Positions 8,154-15,842 of a stretch of 20,756 nucleotides of DNA are shown here, piece by piece. Position numbers and translations under genes: made by a program. The notes below the pieces were generated by a model. The model was not told the DNA's origin, did no database searches, and saw only the letters and a list, made by a program, of their open reading frames with translations. Location of the stretch: assembly GCA_032123435.1 (NCBI GenBank), contig JAQBFJ010000202.1:1-20756 (forward strand), in the 5' to 3' direction. The DNA comes from JAQBFJ01 sp032123435 (GTDB lineage Bacteria; Verrucomicrobiota; Kiritimatiellia; UBA8416; JAQBFJ01). Positions within the stretch are counted from its first letter, which is position 1; every line of letters begins with the position of its first letter.

Positions 8154-8172
8154 GTTAATCATATCTATTAAC
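8154..8172. promoter_or_regulatory. Inverted repeat GTTAAT-N7-ATTAAC
   Basis: Two perfect 6-base arms flank a 7-base spacer, about 60 bp upstream of the probable LacI operator. It could be an activator or repressor site. The arms are too AT-rich and short for a terminator. Confidence 0.25.
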
Positions 8173-8229
8173 AACTAACACCGGGTGGAAATTCAGGCTT
8201 CCGCCAACAACACCACCTGACCGTATTGT

Positions 8230-9330
8230 TTACACCACTTCCAGGCCGTCGCGATCCAGTAGTTTCGGAAATGGCGCTGTTGGAAGCGTTTGATACCAGT
8301 AGGCCACGGAACAGATGTCGTGTTGTCCGGGATAGAACCGGCCATCCGCGCGCCAGCCAAGCGATTGGATCGTAACTTTCAGATCCTTTTCAAAGCGGAT
8401 CGGATCCATAACGTGCCATCGGTACATCGAGTGCCGATGCTGGGAGTTATACGTTCCGTCAGGTCGAATCACCTGATGCATGCCCAGGAACGGAGTAGTA
8501 TATTCTATGTACTTTCCGTCCACGTCCCAATCATAGGCGCCGCCGAAGTAATCTTCCGTTCCGGTGCCGCAGATCGTCGGAAATTTCTTGTCGCCATCCA
8601 TAAAGAATTTGATTTCGCCTTCACCCCACCAGCCGGTATTGTTGATACCCCAGCCCATCACGGTCCCCACATAGTGCCCTTGTCCCCGGATGCCATCCAC
8701 AATCGTGTAGTCTTGTTTGTAAGGTAACGGATTTACCCGACGAAACTGGGCATGGAAATAAGCACAGTCTGCCGGTACGTCTGTCAACGTGTAGTTGATC
8801 TGATGAAAACACACTTTCACGTCTTTTGGATTCAGGTTTTCGACTGTGATGCGGCAATGCTTTCTAAACGGCATTTCCCAAAAGCAATTGCACGCGCGAT
8901 TCGGGTTAACTGATACCGGCATGGAATTTAAACGGACCAAAGGACCGGAGGTCCCTCCTTCATGGAATCGGACCCAGGGCAATCCGAAGAAATCGTTGAG
9001 CGGAACTTCCACCGACGGCTGTTTCTGTCCATCCCAGTAGATGCGCAGAATCACCTCACGGGTTACACAGGCGGCAAACCACATGCTCTGAATAGCGCCC
9101 GGCCCCTTGATATCGGCCAGCGTGACAGTCTTGAGCGGCGGGATCCCTGTCCATGGGTTACATTTCCAGCCTTGTCCCAGATCACGGGCGCAACCATTGG
9201 GATCGGCGGGGGCCATGCCGCCTTTGCCTTTTTCGCTGGTTGAATTCTCCGCGCAGAATGAGCGGGTCTTCGCTTTTGAAAGTCGTGACAGGTTCCCAAG
9301 GTTCATTCCCAGTCCGTTGAATGCGGTCAT
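8230..9330 (-). CDS. GH172 (DUF2961) family glycoside hydrolase
   Basis: A 366-aa protein of the DUF2961 family, now GH172, whose characterised members act on alpha-D-fructofuranosides or D-arabinofuranosides. Hallmarks: TRSFCAENSTSEKGKGG at 22-38, a typical family opening; PLNDFFG at 110-116; WWGEGEIKFFMDGD at 234-247, with E237 and E239; and GTGTEDYFGGAYDW at 255-268, with E259. Acidic residues in the last two segments are the expected catalytic pair. Length is typical for a single jelly-roll-pair subunit, which usually assembles into oligomers. There is no signal peptide. The start at 9330 has an AGGTG ribosome site 7 bases upstream. It is divergent from an AraC regulator across a 130-base gap, a common regulator-target arrangement. 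Substrate remains open. Confidence 0.92.
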   Translation of the reverse strand: MTAFNGLGMNLGNLSRLSKAKTRSFCAENSTSEKGKGGMAPADPNGCARDLGQGWKCNPWTGIPPLKTVTLADIKGPGAIQSMWFAACVTREVILRIYWDGQKQPSVEVPLNDFFGLPWVRFHEGGTSGPLVRLNSMPVSVNPNRACNCFWEMPFRKHCRITVENLNPKDVKVCFHQINYTLTDVPADCAYFHAQFRRVNPLPYKQDYTIVDGIRGQGHYVGTVMGWGINNTGWWGEGEIKFFMDGDKKFPTICGTGTEDYFGGAYDWDVDGKYIEYTTPFLGMHQVIRPDGTYNSQHRHSMYRWHVMDPIRFEKDLKVTIQSLGWRADGRFYPGQHDICSVAYWYQTLPTAPFPKLLDRDGLEVV

Positions 9331-9389
9331 ACGTGCACCTTTCTTGTTTGGTTTGTGTTGAGCCTTTCTATGTTGTGTTTAAAGTAATC

Positions 9390-9442
9390 CATGGTGACAT
9401 GTTTTTCCTGTTTATGCCAATGGACAAAGATATGATGTTTTT
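9390..9442. promoter_or_regulatory. Possible AraC-binding direct repeats between divergent genes
   Basis: The 8-mer ATGTTTTT occurs at 9399-9406 and again at 9435-9442, 36 bp apart. CATGGTGACATG lies at 9390-9401. The second repeat falls inside the spacer of the candidate promoter of the AraC gene, which would suit autoregulation. The repeats are short and could be chance. Confidence 0.25.
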
Positions 9443-9449
9443 GTACTAT
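9421..9449 (+). promoter_or_regulatory. Candidate promoter of the AraC-type gene
   Basis: TGGACA (9421-9426) and TACTAT (9444-9449) are separated by exactly 17 bases. Transcription would begin only a few bases before the ATG at 9461. No Shine-Dalgarno is visible, so the messenger may be almost leaderless. Confidence 0.4.
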
Positions 9450-9460
9450 CTTATGGTTTT

Positions 9461-10288
9461 ATGAAGACATTGATTTATCGACATCCGGAGCCTGCCCTGA
9501 AAACCAGGGATTTTGTCGTTACCTGCGTGGGATTGCACGAACCCATGCAGCCGGGCATTGTGGACCGACCCACCGGTACCGGGGATTATCTATTGATGCT
9601 GTTCCATGGTCCGGTCATAATTCGTGTTTCGGGCGAGGTCGTGCAGCAGGAATCACCCTCCATTATCCTCTGGAATCCAAAGCAGGAACACTATTATGGC
9701 AACTCTGACCAGAAGTGGGATCATTCATGGACCCATTGCGGCGGCCCCTTCATTGCCGGCTCACTGCGAAAGACCCGGTTTGAGACAGGAGTTCCCTACG
9801 CCATTCGTAGTCCCGCAATTATCGAACAATATTTGATTCGAATCTACGAGGAGTTTGTTTCCTATAGACGTCCATCCGTGGAGATTCTTAAAAACTTATA
9901 CGATTCGCTGTTCCTGGAAGTCGACAGGGCTGTCTGTCCTCACCCGGAATCAGATGCCATTCCAGCGAAATTCATGGAGCTGAAGAACCGGCTGGCACAG
10001 ACTTTTGCCGAGGCGCATACCCTGGAAAGCCTGGCCGCGCAAGTCCACCTGTCTGTGCCGCATTTTTCCTTTCTCTGGAAAAAGCATTTGGGCACGTCGC
10101 CCCTAAACCACCTGATTCGATTAAGACTGCACCATGCGGCATTCCTGTTGCGGAACCAGGAACTTTCCATCACGGAAATAGCTGAACAGACAGGACACAA
10201 CGATATTTATTATTTCTCCCGGCTTTTTAAAAAGCACTACGGGATCAGTCCGAGAACAATGCGTAAGAATATTTTACAGCAGGGCTGA
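9461..10288 (+). CDS. AraC/XylS-family transcriptional regulator
   Basis: A 275-aa regulator with an N-terminal AraC-type cupin ligand domain (about residues 10-150; RVSGEVVQQESPSIILWNP is its beta-roll core) and a C-terminal double helix-turn-helix domain (about 175-272). The first helix-turn-helix includes TLESLAAQVHLSVPHFS and the second reads ITEIAEQTGHNDIYYFSRLF, then KKHYGISPRTMRK, the standard family ending. It is divergent from the GH172 gene and probably activates it in response to a sugar. The ATG at 9461 has no clear ribosome site, and the candidate -10 sits only 11 bases upstream. I keep it because the N-terminus reads as a complete domain. Confidence 0.93.
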   Translation: MKTLIYRHPEPALKTRDFVVTCVGLHEPMQPGIVDRPTGTGDYLLMLFHGPVIIRVSGEVVQQESPSIILWNPKQEHYYGNSDQKWDHSWTHCGGPFIAGSLRKTRFETGVPYAIRSPAIIEQYLIRIYEEFVSYRRPSVEILKNLYDSLFLEVDRAVCPHPESDAIPAKFMELKNRLAQTFAEAHTLESLAAQVHLSVPHFSFLWKKHLGTSPLNHLIRLRLHHAAFLLRNQELSITEIAEQTGHNDIYYFSRLFKKHYGISPRTMRKNILQQG

Positions 10289-10298
10289 TATGATCAGC
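10284..10298. terminator. Small hairpin between converging genes
   Basis: GCTGAT and ATCAGC pair around a 3-base loop, overlapping the stop codon of the AraC gene. No T-run follows on either strand, so termination is doubtful. Confidence 0.2.
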
Positions 10299-10312
10299 AT
10301 TAGGTACCTACT

Positions 10313-10759
10313 TTATGTTATCTCCGGTGGCTTAACCGGCATCGAATGCGTATTCTCCGCATGGTAAAGTTTCGTTAATTCCTCGAAAGCCATTTTCAAA
10401 GTTGCACCTTCCAGTTTCCCTTTCCGATTGAACAGCTCTTTGTCAATTAACGCACGTAAATAAAATATCCGCCAGCGCCAGCTCTTGCGAGCCTGTTTCG
10501 TCAAAACCGCTTCCGTTTTTTCAACAAGCTCCAGAGCACGAACCGCACTCACGCGAATCGTCTCACGCCTGTGATTCTTTTCGAAAATTTGTGCCGCTTC
10601 GGTCAGTTCATCCGCAGCATCAGGAGAAAACTCAAAACTCACATACTCACGAACCGTTTCTTCCGCCTTGCGATCCGGATCCCAATAAAAACCAGCAACG
10701 ATAGCTTTGTTCACGTCTTCATAGATTCCCTCCGAATACGGCGCGCCGCCTGCGGCCAT
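10313..10759 (-). pseudogene. C-terminal remnant of a larger unrecognised protein
   Basis: A 148-aa open frame that looks like the tail of a bigger enzyme rather than a whole gene. It opens inside a conserved-looking segment (GGAPYSEGIYEDVNKAI at 4-20) with no leader or N-terminal domain, then continues as a helical segment (YVSFEFSPDAADEL, then repeated helices rich in E, K and R). The frame is closed five codons upstream of the ATG by a TAA at 10777-10775, and no Shine-Dalgarno precedes the ATG. Similar YSEGIYED segments occur, as I recall, near the C-terminus of large uncharacterised PVC-group proteins, but I cannot name the family. It may still be expressed as a small protein. It converges on the AraC gene with a 24-base gap. 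Confidence 0.55.
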
Positions 10760-11017
10760 GTGCTTAACCCGTCTTTACCCGTTCGCGGGACAAAACGCCT
10801 TTTTTCGAGGGCATGACCTGCATTTCGCCCTTTATTTTCAGGGGTCAGTGTTTGAAAACGCCGTGTGGGGCAGACATGTGAGCAAAACTCCAGCGAAAAA
10901 AGACGGGGTAGGTCTCCACACAAGGGGGGGGAACGCTTCAACCAGACGAATTTCCTGGAGTTCTCGCCATCCGTGGCTTAAACTTTCTTCAAATCGCCGA
11001 AATCTGCGAAAGTCGGG
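10760..11017. other. Gene-free stretch with odd composition
   Basis: No frame here continues the remnant at 10313-10759 or the gene ending at 11018. It includes a run of eight G at 10924-10931, a CCCG-TTCG-CGGG hairpin at 10778-10789, and a GGGGTCAGTGTTTGAAAAC stretch at 10840-10858. The last resembles sequence I associate loosely with REP/IS200-type elements. The stretch may be scar from a rearrangement that truncated the neighbouring gene. Confidence 0.35.
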
Positions 11018-14000
11018 TTAGCGTAGATTTTTCTTTTTCACCTCAATGATCCAGCCTTTTTCGGGATCTACCGGTAATGCATTCAAAGATACCGGCGTCA
11101 AAGCAGGCTGGAATTCGGCGACTTCAGGAACCGAGATTTGAACCTTTGCCGGATCCAATCCGACAGCTTTCCAGTCAATCACCAGGCTGACCGCAACCGG
11201 CTCCTTTGCCCAGCTTGCGACAGCAATAGCAAGCCGTTTACCTTTATGTAAATAAGCTGTCGCTTTAATTGAAGGGTGGCTGGTTTTCACCGGACAGTCC
11301 TGCATCCAGTAACCCAGCATTTCGGCCTTCTTGATCTGGAAAGAGTCCCACCATTTCCACAATGATGATGGATTTACCGTTGTCCAGCCGTAGCGATGCG
11401 ATATCCCGTACACCATGCCGCGCTGGGCGTTTGCCCAGGACCCGGACAGAATCTCGCCCGCAATGCCGAACGGAATGCCTGACACCGCCACCAGCCAGTA
11501 TGCGTCTTCACGGCTGTAATCGGCACCTTCGCCAAACCACAAGCTGTCGCCAAACCCGAAGAAATCCCATACCTCGGCAGGCGACCCATGAAAGTCTATC
11601 AACGCCTCCGGCTTCTGGCGCACGAGCGTCTTGCGCACGCGCAGGAACGACGCGCGGTCAAAAGTGACACCGTCCAGATACAGTCCATCAACCCCCGCGT
11701 TCTTCATGAGCCAACGCTGGCTCTCTATGTAAAAGTTCGACCAGCGCGAGGCGCCGTTGATCTGGACGGAACTGTCTTCCGTGAGTAGTGTGCCCTTGGA
11801 ATCCTTGATCGAGCTATGCCAGCGCGAATGATAGTCGTCGACGAGGTGTTCGCACATCCAAAGCTGGCCGGTGAAAGGCTCATTCACCTGGTTGCGAAGC
11901 TGGTATTCCAAGGGCAGCTGCGCCATGGATTCAAAGCCCAGGTTTGCCGTGCATTCGGGAAGGATTTCATGACCAAGGCTCCGCAGCATCCAGAGTTCAT
12001 TCGTCCGCGTGCTTTGCTCGCGTATCGTGTTGTACGCCTTGAAAAGCCCACCGTTGCTGTGAACAAAGTCAGCCATCTTCTTCAGCTTGTCAGCCACCGG
12101 GAAGATGTAGTTGATGTACGGATTTGCCGGTGAACCCTGGTGCTGGGTGAACACCTTGGCTCCCTTTTCAAGGCCTTTCCGGATGTCCAGATCCGCGCCT
12201 TCGTGGTAATAGCGCCAATCCCAGTGTTCCACTGACAGCGGCTTGAAGGGCGTGACATAAAACGCGAACTCCAGGGTAACCGGCTTACCGGCTTCGATCA
12301 GGAAGGAACCTGTATCCACCTCGATATGACAGGCGCGGTCCTTCTTCCACTGACGGAAAATACCGTTTGCTCCCTGCCGCCATGATTCCGGTTCGGCAGC
12401 GATGCTGAAGCAAAGTCCCGCATTGTAATCGCCGATCCACGCGAATTCGAAAGAAGACAAAGGCTTATCCGTCTGATCCGGACAGTCGAAAGCGAGTTTC
12501 ATACCATCGGCGACTTCCCATGAGGGTGGCGCCGATTCCAGCCAGTAACGGCTGACGTCGGCCGGAAGCTGAAATCCCAGACGGAGCGCGTCCAGTGTTT
12601 GTGTCTTTCCAGCTTCCAGGGTTACGTGTACGCCGATGCGTCCGTCCATTTCAACTGTTGTTTCAACTTTCCGGGTTAAACCCTGCGCGGTCTGCATAGA
12701 CTGAAACACTGCCTTGCCGGATGATTTATTCTTGCAGATAATTGGTTTTGAGGATTTCCACGTCAATACTTTCTTGCCTTTCACAGCATCGAACCGGACA
12801 GGCGCCGCAAAAATGTTTCTGCCGGTTTTGCGGATGCGGAACATTTCAATGAAACTTGTTGCTTGTTCAGGCAATCCGCTTTTATCAAGTTTTAAAGTAC
12901 GCCCCAAAATCTGTATGGCCCTGCCCGCGACTTTGACTGGTGTATATGGTGCGCAGACGAGATCGTCAACAGCGTGGGTGGAATTGAGCCAGCGCAGGCG
13001 GCTTAAACGGACACTGTCGCCGTCACCGCGGTCGGCCATTACTTTATTTTTGACTTTCAATCTGATGGTAACTGTTTGCGGTCCCAGCCCCTGCGCTGAA
13101 ATTGACACGGTTCCTTCGTAAAGGCCTGGCTTCGCGTTTTTAGGAATATCCACACCGAACCATAATGCCTGCACTTCTTTTGGGGCGACATGGACGGTTT
13201 TCACAAACGGCTGACCGTGCTGGTTGACACCTTCAAGGTTGAAGCAGGTGATTGCCGAAGAAGGGATTTTTGCACTGCCGGGCCCTTTCAGGCTCGACCA
13301 TGTTGCTTTAATGTCGGGCAGCAAATCACGGTGCGCGTAAACTCCGATTTGAAAGACAAGATATTCATTTTTCTGCGCTGTATCTTCGAATTGATTTAAT
13401 TCCTCGACCGTGCGGATGGCCCAGTGATACGGAATGTTCCTGTTCATACGTATAGGCCGGAACCGGCTCTCCGGGAAGAGGAGAAACGGTCTGTTTCCGG
13501 ATCGTTTGACCAGATCAAGCTTTTCGTCTAGCGTGGAAATGACCTCCATGGGATGAAATGAATGCCATTCGCCGCGCGATTGGAATTCCACAAGCCTGGC
13601 TTCCGGCAAGTCGCGCCACGGCGCCGGGTAGGAATCGGCGCGCTGTACGGCCCAGTTCTTTGGATCGGGTGTACTGCCGGTGTCCACCGCGCTGAGCTTG
13701 TGCTTTTTACGCCATGCGGCAGACGCCTCGCAGTGAGGTGTCTCGTACATTGTTATCGGAAACGAACTTCGCGGCCATACCCAGCGCTGGCGATCATTGG
13801 TCGGAATGAGATAATAGGCGTAATACAGGCCGGGGCCACTGACAGGCTCAAACACGACTTCACCGTACTCGCGGTTGCAGGTTGTGACAACACTATTGGT
13901 AATGATTTTACCGGTTTGCGCGTCCACTATCCGAACATGCTTGGCTTGCGGACAAACATCACGCCTGCGCCACGGCAGATATGCATATGCGACCTCTTCG

Positions 14001-15091
14001 GGCCGCTCAACCTTGATGACGGCGCGGTGGTTGCCAAGCGCGCGATCCCATTCCGCAAATCCATATTTCGCGATGCCGCGCGGAACGCGGTCATACTTTG
14101 AAACATGCAGCGAGGCGCTGGTAAGAGATTTGAATAATGCCGTTTCTACGGGATTGAAAGGCGTTCCGTCTTTCTTCAGAAGATCATGAAACCAAAGATC
14201 GGGCACGGGATCTCCTTCCTTTGAACCCCATGGGAAAATAGTCTGCGTTTTGCCGCTTACAAACCCCCAATTGAAACATCCGACATGTTCTTTTTTAAAA
14301 ACGGGCAAATTTGTTGAAACATCACTGCAGCCGCGACGCAACCATTCGGTACAAACAACAGGACGGCCGTTTTCCTTGAGGCAGGCAATCTGTTCCGACA
14401 AACTTTTCGCATCACTGTAATTATGAAACGTAATAATATCGGAAGCGGAAATTTGGAACGCGTTGAACTTCTCATTGTCGAACCATATCCCGGCCGTCAA
14501 CGGCTGTGAATGCTTGACAGCCCGCGCCCATTGAAATGTTTTCTTCAGAAGCGGCAATGATTTAGTGTCCTGCCCTGAATTGCCCGGCTCGTTATACAAG
14601 TCCCAGCAGAGGATGCGGGTATCTTCTGCAAAGGAACCGATAATATCTTTAACATACCGCTCCAGCCGCGGCCATGCCGCCCGGTTGTTTACGGTATCAC
14701 GGCCCGGGCTTTGGAGCCAGCCTGAATTATGAATCCCGGGCTTCGGTGCCGGCTGTCTGCCTGTTTTTGGCTCAGCGTTCCAGCAGTCATCAAACAGAAC
14801 AAACATCGTTTTAATATTATAACGGCCCGCAATATCCAGGAAACGGTTGACACGGTTTTTGAAACCAGACGCATCAGCTTTCCATGCAAGATCATGCAGA
14901 TAGACCCTGATCGAATTGAATCCAATCTCGGATGCCCATTTGAGCTCCCTTCTTATTGTTTTCTCATCAAAGGTATTCTCCTGCCACATTTCAAGTTGAT
15001 TAACGGCTGTGCTGGGAATGAAATTACAGCCGGTCAGCCACGGCTGACCGGAATACCAATCGTTCGCTTTCTCAACTGTCCAGCGTTTCAT
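11018..15091 (-). CDS. Giant fusion: GH5-like cellulase-fold module plus GH123/DUF6067-type glycosidase module (1357 aa)
   Basis: Residues 1 to ~328 form a complete GH5/cellulase-like TIM barrel: GCNFIPSTAVNQLEMWQ at 21-37, MFVLFDDCW at 96-104, CWDLYNEPG at 162-170 with acid/base E168, and PVVCTEWLRRG at 244-254 with nucleophile E249. Close relatives of this part, often labelled 1,4-beta-xylanase, usually stand alone. Residues ~335-1357 resemble GH123_N/DUF6067 enzymes: YLPWRRRDVCP at 371-381, RLRWLNSTHAVDD at 698-710, PYTPVKV at 715-721, then a second barrel with NPYINYIFP at 990-998 and GVDGLYLDGVTFDR at 1133-1146. No signal peptide precedes either module. An AGGGGGT ribosome site precedes the ATG, 21 bases after the GNAT stop. 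Two glycosidase modules in one chain suggest sequential cleavage of one glycan; the substrate is unknown. Confidence 0.87.
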   Translation of the reverse strand: MKRWTVEKANDWYSGQPWLTGCNFIPSTAVNQLEMWQENTFDEKTIRRELKWASEIGFNSIRVYLHDLAWKADASGFKNRVNRFLDIAGRYNIKTMFVLFDDCWNAEPKTGRQPAPKPGIHNSGWLQSPGRDTVNNRAAWPRLERYVKDIIGSFAEDTRILCWDLYNEPGNSGQDTKSLPLLKKTFQWARAVKHSQPLTAGIWFDNEKFNAFQISASDIITFHNYSDAKSLSEQIACLKENGRPVVCTEWLRRGCSDVSTNLPVFKKEHVGCFNWGFVSGKTQTIFPWGSKEGDPVPDLWFHDLLKKDGTPFNPVETALFKSLTSASLHVSKYDRVPRGIAKYGFAEWDRALGNHRAVIKVERPEEVAYAYLPWRRRDVCPQAKHVRIVDAQTGKIITNSVVTTCNREYGEVVFEPVSGPGLYYAYYLIPTNDRQRWVWPRSSFPITMYETPHCEASAAWRKKHKLSAVDTGSTPDPKNWAVQRADSYPAPWRDLPEARLVEFQSRGEWHSFHPMEVISTLDEKLDLVKRSGNRPFLLFPESRFRPIRMNRNIPYHWAIRTVEELNQFEDTAQKNEYLVFQIGVYAHRDLLPDIKATWSSLKGPGSAKIPSSAITCFNLEGVNQHGQPFVKTVHVAPKEVQALWFGVDIPKNAKPGLYEGTVSISAQGLGPQTVTIRLKVKNKVMADRGDGDSVRLSRLRWLNSTHAVDDLVCAPYTPVKVAGRAIQILGRTLKLDKSGLPEQATSFIEMFRIRKTGRNIFAAPVRFDAVKGKKVLTWKSSKPIICKNKSSGKAVFQSMQTAQGLTRKVETTVEMDGRIGVHVTLEAGKTQTLDALRLGFQLPADVSRYWLESAPPSWEVADGMKLAFDCPDQTDKPLSSFEFAWIGDYNAGLCFSIAAEPESWRQGANGIFRQWKKDRACHIEVDTGSFLIEAGKPVTLEFAFYVTPFKPLSVEHWDWRYYHEGADLDIRKGLEKGAKVFTQHQGSPANPYINYIFPVADKLKKMADFVHSNGGLFKAYNTIREQSTRTNELWMLRSLGHEILPECTANLGFESMAQLPLEYQLRNQVNEPFTGQLWMCEHLVDDYHSRWHSSIKDSKGTLLTEDSSVQINGASRWSNFYIESQRWLMKNAGVDGLYLDGVTFDRASFLRVRKTLVRQKPEALIDFHGSPAEVWDFFGFGDSLWFGEGADYSREDAYWLVAVSGIPFGIAGEILSGSWANAQRGMVYGISHRYGWTTVNPSSLWKWWDSFQIKKAEMLGYWMQDCPVKTSHPSIKATAYLHKGKRLAIAVASWAKEPVAVSLVIDWKAVGLDPAKVQISVPEVAEFQPALTPVSLNALPVDPEKGWIIEVKKKNLR

Positions 15092-15112
15092 TTGTACCCC
15101 CTGTGTAATTTT

Positions 15113-15667
15113 CTATTTTATCTTTCTCGCTTCTCTTTCCATGTAATACTCCGTCTCCTCAGGGAAAAATTCATTACCCGAGCGCATTTGTTCGCGCACA
15201 ATATTAAAACCCATTTTCTGATAGAGCCGGACTGCGCGTGGGTTGGCTTTTTGAACCGTGAGACTCATTACAGGAGGACTGATTTCGCCGGCTATTTCCA
15301 GGAGCCTTGTCATAAGTGCTGTACCAGTGCCCGCATTCTGAAAATCGCGCTTGATGCAGATGCCGAAAAGGCTTTTGTCTGATCCATCCTGCCACTGATA
15401 CCAGCTATAACCGCCGATCATACCTGCGCCGGTCACAAGCACCAGAACCACGCTGTTGGGACTGAGCGCGTCTTTGGCCATTGTACGCGCAAGTTCACGT
15501 GTCAGCGGATGAGCACGATAGAAACGATAATCCTCTGGCGGAACAGATTCATAGAAATCACCAAGGATAATTTCGTCACTCACGCGCAAAGGACGAATAA
15601 CAGCGTGAACACCATTTGAGAGAATAACATCTGCTGATAAAAACCGTTTTTGATCTTTTTGTGTCAT
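15113..15667 (-). CDS. GNAT-family N-acetyltransferase
   Basis: A 184-aa acetyltransferase of the GNAT superfamily, which moves an acetyl group from acetyl-CoA to an amine. The acetyl-CoA pyrophosphate loop is DFQNAGTGTAL at 108-118 (Q-x-x-G-x-G pattern), and the C-terminal signature is ANPRAVRLYQKMGF at 141-154. The acceptor is unknown; the form resembles small-molecule or peptide N-acetyltransferases. The ATG at 15667 lies only 9 bases after the CCA end of the tRNA-Cys gene and has no Shine-Dalgarno, so messenger and tRNA are probably cut from one transcript. The gene leads, after 21 bases, into the 1357-aa fusion gene. No clear functional link to glycan breakdown is visible beyond that spacing. 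Confidence 0.9.
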   Translation of the reverse strand: MTQKDQKRFLSADVILSNGVHAVIRPLRVSDEIILGDFYESVPPEDYRFYRAHPLTRELARTMAKDALSPNSVVLVLVTGAGMIGGYSWYQWQDGSDKSLFGICIKRDFQNAGTGTALMTRLLEIAGEISPPVMSLTVQKANPRAVRLYQKMGFNIVREQMRSGNEFFPEETEYYMEREARKIK

Positions 15668-15676
15668 GGGATATTA

Positions 15677-15750
15677 TGGAGGCGCGAACCGGACTTGAAC
15701 CGGTGTAACAGGTTTTGCAGACCCGTGCCTAACCACTCGGCCATCGCGCC
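15677..15750 (-). tRNA. tRNA-Cys (anticodon GCA), CCA encoded
   Basis: The minus strand folds as a full cloverleaf. The acceptor arm is GGCGCGA paired with TCGCGCC. The anticodon stem CGGGT/ACCTG (one G-T pair) carries loop CTGCAAA with anticodon GCA. The T arm is ACCGG-TTCAAGT-CCGGT. The discriminator base is U, the cysteine identity base, and CCA is encoded at 15679-15677. It lies between the 873-aa gene and the GNAT gene, on the same strand as both. Confidence 0.96.
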
Positions 15751-15755
15751 CATTG

Positions 15756-15821
15756 ATTATAATTCTGCATATATATGCAAACAGAGCCGAACACCTATCA
15801 AAAATAATTCCTTTATGTCAA
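15756..15821 (-). promoter_or_regulatory. Candidate promoter elements for tRNA-Cys and the GNAT/fusion genes
   Basis: On the minus strand a perfect TTGACA lies at 15821-15816 and a perfect TATAAT at 15761-15756, but they are 54 bases apart and cannot form one promoter. TTGACA has only a poor -10 at 16-17 bases (GATAGG or ATAGGT). TATAAT ends 5 bases before the tRNA and has no good -35. Between them TGCATATATATGCA (15766-15779) is a perfect 14-bp palindrome. Which element is used is open. Confidence 0.3.
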
Positions 15822-15842
15822 TTATATTGAATTTTCTTGAGA

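Larger units (their letters stand above)
7911..8229 (-). other. Intergenic control region of the epimerase-LacI operon
   Basis: This 319-base gap between two minus-strand genes is AT-rich near the middle. It holds the promoter-like -35/-10 pair at 8048-8076, the perfect palindrome at 8082-8097 and a second inverted repeat at 8154-8172. I see no coding frame of note. I also see no convincing terminator for the gene ending at 8230, so some read-through from it is possible. Confidence 0.6.

Noticed and set aside
10778..10830. CCCG-TTCG-CGGG hairpin followed downstream by T-rich sequence as a terminator
   Set aside because: The T-run is too far from the stem and no plus-strand gene ends nearby.
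13562..14101. Plus-strand open frame of 179 codons
   Set aside because: Antisense to the 1357-aa fusion gene in a continuous, motif-bearing frame.
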